A DNA stretch of 64,000 bases from Arthrobacter sp. SLBN-112 (GTDB lineage Bacteria; Actinomycetota; Actinomycetes; Actinomycetales; Micrococcaceae). Both the position numbers and the translations under genes were made by a program. The stretch spans positions 2,852,001-2,916,000 of the forward strand of contig NZ_JAUSXY010000001.1 of NCBI RefSeq assembly GCF_030944625.1. Direction: 5' to 3'. Below the pieces are notes generated by a model, which was not told the DNA's origin, did not search any database, and saw only the letters and a program-made list of their open reading frames with translations. Shown in pieces: positions 59,678 to 64,000 of the stretch (within the stretch, counting starts at the first letter, position 1; the number at the start of each line of letters is the position of its first letter).

Positions 59678-60694
59678 ATGGCTGCTGCGCAAAAACGCGA
59701 AACCCGCTCTCCGGCGTCGAACGCTGCCTCCTGGCGGGACGTTACCCCGGCGCAGGTTGTCCTGGTCAGCGGACCGGAGGAATACCTGGGCATCAGGGCC
59801 ATCGACAGGGTCCGGTCGCAAGTCCGGGCGGCGGCACCGGACGTGGAGCTCAGCCGCATCAACGCCGCGGGGTATGAGCCCGGCACCCTGACCATGCAGG
59901 TCAGCCCCTCGTTGTTCGGCGAAAGCAAATTCATCGAGGTCGAGTCAGTGGAAGGCATGAACGAAGCGTTCCTCGCCGACGCGCTCGACTATTTGCAGCA
60001 TCCTGAGCCGGATGCCGTCGTCGTGCTTCGCCACGCCGGCGGCGCCCGCGGCAAAAAGTTGCTCGACGCCGTCAAGAAGGACGGCTGGCCGGTTGTTGAT
60101 TGCCAGCCACTGAAGAAAGATGCGGACAAGATCTCCTTCGTTACCGCAGAATTCAAGGCCGCGGGCCGCCAGATCAACCAGGACGCCGTGCAGGCTCTCG
60201 TGAACGCGGTGGGTGCAGACCTGTCCGAACTCGCCGCCGCCTGCAGCCAGCTGATCGCTGACGCCACCAGTACAGTCACGTCCGAGACAGTGGACCGCTA
60301 CTACGGAGGGCGCATTGAAGCCACCGCCTTCAAAGTGGCCGACGCCGCCATGGCGGGAAATGCGCCCCTGGCGCTCTCCACGCTGCGCCATGCCCTCGCC
60401 ACGGGTGCGGATCCAGTGCCCCTGGTGGCCGCCCTCGCCGCAAAGCTGCGGACGGTTGCGCGGGTGGCCGGCGCGTCCGGGTCATCGGCGCAGATTGCGG
60501 CGGAGCTTGGAATGCAGCCCTGGCTCGTTGAACAGGCCCAGCGGGACGTCCGCCGCTGGACGCCCGAAGGCCTGGTGCGCTCCATCCAGGCCACGGCAGA
60601 GGCTGACGCCCAGGTCAAGGGCCTGTCCAGGGATCCGGTCTACGCCGTGGAACACGCCGTGACAGTAATCGCCATGTCGGTTCAGGGCAGGTAA
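59678..60694 (+). CDS. holA: DNA polymerase III subunit delta
   Basis: Clamp-loader subunit that opens the beta sliding clamp. The 338-residue protein has the AAA+-like N-terminal domain without Walker A (VVLVSGPEEYLGIRAIDRVR, SLFGESKFIEVESVE), the linker domain and the C-terminal collar (ALSTLRHALATGADPVPLVA). ATG 59678 follows GGAAGGG by 7 bases. In related genomes it normally follows comEC directly; here about 2.9 kb intervene, and a relic of its 5' end marks the original site. Confidence 0.95.
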   Translation: MAAAQKRETRSPASNAASWRDVTPAQVVLVSGPEEYLGIRAIDRVRSQVRAAAPDVELSRINAAGYEPGTLTMQVSPSLFGESKFIEVESVEGMNEAFLADALDYLQHPEPDAVVVLRHAGGARGKKLLDAVKKDGWPVVDCQPLKKDADKISFVTAEFKAAGRQINQDAVQALVNAVGADLSELAAACSQLIADATSTVTSETVDRYYGGRIEATAFKVADAAMAGNAPLALSTLRHALATGADPVPLVAALAAKLRTVARVAGASGSSAQIAAELGMQPWLVEQAQRDVRRWTPEGLVRSIQATAEADAQVKGLSRDPVYAVEHAVTVIAMSVQGR

Positions 60695-60801
60695 CGCCGG
60701 CACACTCACCGCGGGTAAGGGGCCCGGGCAACCGGCCCCCGGGAATACAAGATGGCTCTGTACCGCTTTCCCGGCGGCCGTTTTGGGCACGGCTTAAAAG
60801 C

Positions 60802-60833
60802 GTGTGGCCGGTACCTTGCGGTACCGGCCACAC
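60802..60833 (-). terminator. Terminator of rpsT
   Basis: A perfect 14-bp stem GTGTGGCCGGTACC (60802-60815) with GGTACCGGCCACAC (60820-60833) around a TTGC loop. Read on the minus strand it is followed by GCTTTT, so it ends the rpsT transcript; it may also stop readthrough from holA. Confidence 0.85.
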
Positions 60834-60858
60834 CATCAGTTCGTGGGAACTGGAAACC

Positions 60859-61119
60859 TTAGAGTGCGTTGACCTTCTTGGAGATCGCCGACTTGCGGTT
60901 CGCTGCGTTGTTCTTGTGCAGAACACCCTTGCTGACAGCCTTGTCCAGCTTACGGCTGGCAGTAACGAGCGCAGTAGTAGCAGCGTCCTTGTCAGAGGAC
61001 TCAACAGCGGTGTTGACGGCGCGGATGGCCGTCTTCAGCTCAGACTTGACTGCGTTGTTGCGCAGACGTGCCTTCTCGTTGGTCAGGATGCGCTTCTTCT
61101 GGGACTTGATATTCGCCAC
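60859..61119 (-). CDS. rpsT: 30S ribosomal protein S20
   Basis: Small all-helical 16S rRNA-binding protein. The 86-residue sequence begins [20 protein letters not shown] and ends [21 protein letters not shown], both diagnostic. GTG start at 61119; upstream AGAGAG is a modest ribosome site. Its placement divergent from lepA and convergent with holA is conserved in actinobacteria. The promoter should lie in the AT-rich patch near 61240-61260 but was not resolved. Confidence 0.97.
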   Translation of the reverse strand: MANIKSQKKRILTNEKARLRNNAVKSELKTAIRAVNTAVESSDKDAATTALVTASRKLDKAVSKGVLHKNNAANRKSAISKKVNAL

Positions 61120-61288
61120 GTGTGAACTCTCTTTGTAATGCGGAAATGGTCTAGAGGGCTTTCAGGCTGGCCTTGACTGAGCGGCGTGGGGATACCTATG
61201 GCGGCCAGCCATCAGTGACCGTCGACCTGCACGGACACACAGCAATAAAGAATAGCAGGTCAGGGCCGGGACTGGCCATTTCCGGCGA

Positions 61289-61780
61289 CTATGTCCAGCC
61301 GTGCCGGCGGCGAAGCCCGGATGCCACCTTCTCGAACCGTACCTTGTCCAGGACGGCCCCCTCGCGCCGAACACTGTCCGGCCTGATTTGCAGGACCCTG
61401 TCCAGCCGGACCTCGCTTGCCCTGCCCTGCTTGTCCCAGGCACCGGATCCAAGGTCCACGTAAACGTCGGAGGCCGAGCCTGGAGCCACCCGGTCCCTGC
61501 TGGTCATCATCAGTCCCAGGAGGTACTTCCCGTTGTGTCCCACCAGCAGCACGGGCCGGTCCTTCCCCCTGCTGTAGTCCTCCTCGTAGGGGACCCAGGT
61601 CCACACCACCTCGCCAGGATCAGGGTCGCCGTCGGGCCGGGGTGCGTAACGCACGGCGGCCCGGCCGGTGAAATCACCCGGGTAGGAGGACCCGGGCACG
61701 GCCCCGGGGGTGCCTCGTAATTTCAGCATGCGCAGGCCGCGGCGGACGGCGTCACCCAGGGAGCGGAGATCGATAGCCAT
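61289..61780 (-). CDS. PemK/MazF-like protein
   Basis: The 163-residue protein has a MazF/PemK-type beta-barrel core: PGEVVWTWVPYEEDYSRGKD followed by RPVLLVGHNGKYLLGLMMTS, the usual position of the RNA-cleaving site, and a later strand with SEVRLDRVLQIRP. The N-terminal 55 residues are extra. No antitoxin gene lies beside it, and the gene stands between rpsT and lepA as in other Micrococcaceae, so it may be a housekeeping member rather than a toxin. ATG 61780, with a leaderless-type -10 box upstream. Confidence 0.8.
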   Translation of the reverse strand: MAIDLRSLGDAVRRGLRMLKLRGTPGAVPGSSYPGDFTGRAAVRYAPRPDGDPDPGEVVWTWVPYEEDYSRGKDRPVLLVGHNGKYLLGLMMTSRDRVAPGSASDVYVDLGSGAWDKQGRASEVRLDRVLQIRPDSVRREGAVLDKVRFEKVASGLRRRHGWT

Positions 61781-61786
61781 CCTGAA

Positions 61787-61792
61787 ACCCTA
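61787..61792 (-). promoter_or_regulatory. -10 box of a probable leaderless PemK/MazF-like transcript
   Basis: On the minus strand TAGGGT lies 6 bases before the ATG at 61780, with no ribosome site between. It overlaps TATAGG. The -35 region is not convincing. Confidence 0.45.
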
Positions 61793-61955
61793 TAGCCGTA
61801 CGCGGCCGGCAGGTGCCCCTGCTGTGGCGGCCGGGATGCGGTACGGCGGCCCGGGACGTGGGACACTGGATATTCAAGATGTGCGGTCAAACCGCTTGGC
61901 ACCTGTGGGGTGCCTGCCGGGTGGCTGCAAACAATGCCAACAGTAAGGACCCTGC

Positions 61956-63812
<1,857 letters not shown>

Positions 63813-63837
63813 CCACCGCGCAGCGGGGGACCCGCTG

Positions 63838-64000
63838 ATGCCCAGCGTTCTTCCCCTTGGCGACCCGGCGCCGTCGGACGGCCTGCTGCCCGCACAGGCA
63901 GCAGACGGCGCGGCGGCCCGGGCCTTCGGCTTGTACGTCCATATTCCGTTCTGTGCCGTGCGCTGCGGGTACTGCGACTTCAACACCTACACGGCCACGG
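63838..64000 (+). CDS. hemW: Radical SAM protein HemW-like (5' end, cut by window)
   Basis: Only the first 54 codons are present. ATG 63838 follows GGGGGA. After a 30-residue leader comes GLYVHIPFCAVRCGYCDFNT, which holds the CxxxCxxC radical SAM cluster motif in the form typical of HemW (the haem chaperone formerly called coproporphyrinogen III oxidase-like). The position after lepA is the standard one in actinobacteria. Confidence 0.88.
   Translation, partial: MPSVLPLGDPAPSDGLLPAQAADGAAARAFGLYVHIPFCAVRCGYCDFNTYTAT

Overview
The window is a high-GC actinobacterial chromosome segment, most likely from Arthrobacter/Pseudarthrobacter (Micrococcaceae). The evidence is the gene order (aspS, rarA, rpsD, alaS, ruvX, mltG, aroECKB, efp, nusB, pyrRBC-carAB-pyrF, mihF-gmk-rpoZ-coaBC-metK-priA, leuS, comEA-comEC, holA, rpsT, lepA, hemW), the many GTG/TTG starts, the tight ATGA/GTGA gene overlaps and the protein families present. 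No tRNA, rRNA, CRISPR array, transposase or integrase was seen. Almost all of it is core chromosome, with two accessory metabolic cassettes and one insertion scar.

Layout. 15-4939: aspS, a GNAT acetyltransferase, an acVLRF1-type release-factor homologue (minus strand) and rarA. 5110-9304: rpsD with a textbook terminator, two small conserved membrane-associated proteins and alaS. 9312-17072: a long run of genes for ruvX, mltG, the shikimate pathway (aroE, aroC, aroK, aroB), a TPR-like protein, efp and nusB, closed by a bidirectional terminator shared with a convergent PrsW-type protease gene. 18597-27501: the complete de novo pyrimidine operon pyrR-pyrB-pyrC-(membrane protein)-carA-carB-pyrF. 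27667-33798: an accessory arabinoside cassette: LacI-type repressor, palindromic operator, ABC importer without its own ATPase, and an intracellular GH51 arabinofuranosidase. 33984-39976: mihF, gmk, rpoZ, coaBC, metK and a frameshifted priA. 40033-43898: a minus-strand cluster (glycosyltransferase, hydrolase, aldo/keto reductase, SorC-type regulator). 44022-48244: the divergent glycerol cluster glpD (frameshifted), glpF, glpK. 48357-49883: an FAD/Rieske oxidoreductase. 49983-52690: leuS behind an apparent leucine attenuator. 52777-60694: degV, comEA, comEC (frameshifted), a large unknown membrane protein and holA. 60859-64000: rpsT, a PemK/MazF-like gene, lepA and the 5' end of hemW.

Main observations. 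(1) Upstream of leuS is a probable attenuator: a leaderless 8-codon peptide gene (MRAILLLS) with three Leu codons, a pause-type hairpin and a terminator. (2) Between comEC and holA lies a decayed second copy of the holA 5' end, 86% identical without gaps over 65 bases, and between the two copies sits an 845-residue membrane protein of unknown function; this looks like a recombination or insertion scar. (3) MltG carries a roughly 120-residue His/Asp-rich cytoplasmic segment. (4) Three genes (priA, glpD, comEC) each have one frame break, which is either real decay or uncorrected sequencing error. (5) Several genes have a TANNNT -10 box 6-7 bases before the start codon, as expected for leaderless mRNAs. 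(6) mihF has a strong promoter followed at once by a perfect 22-bp palindrome.
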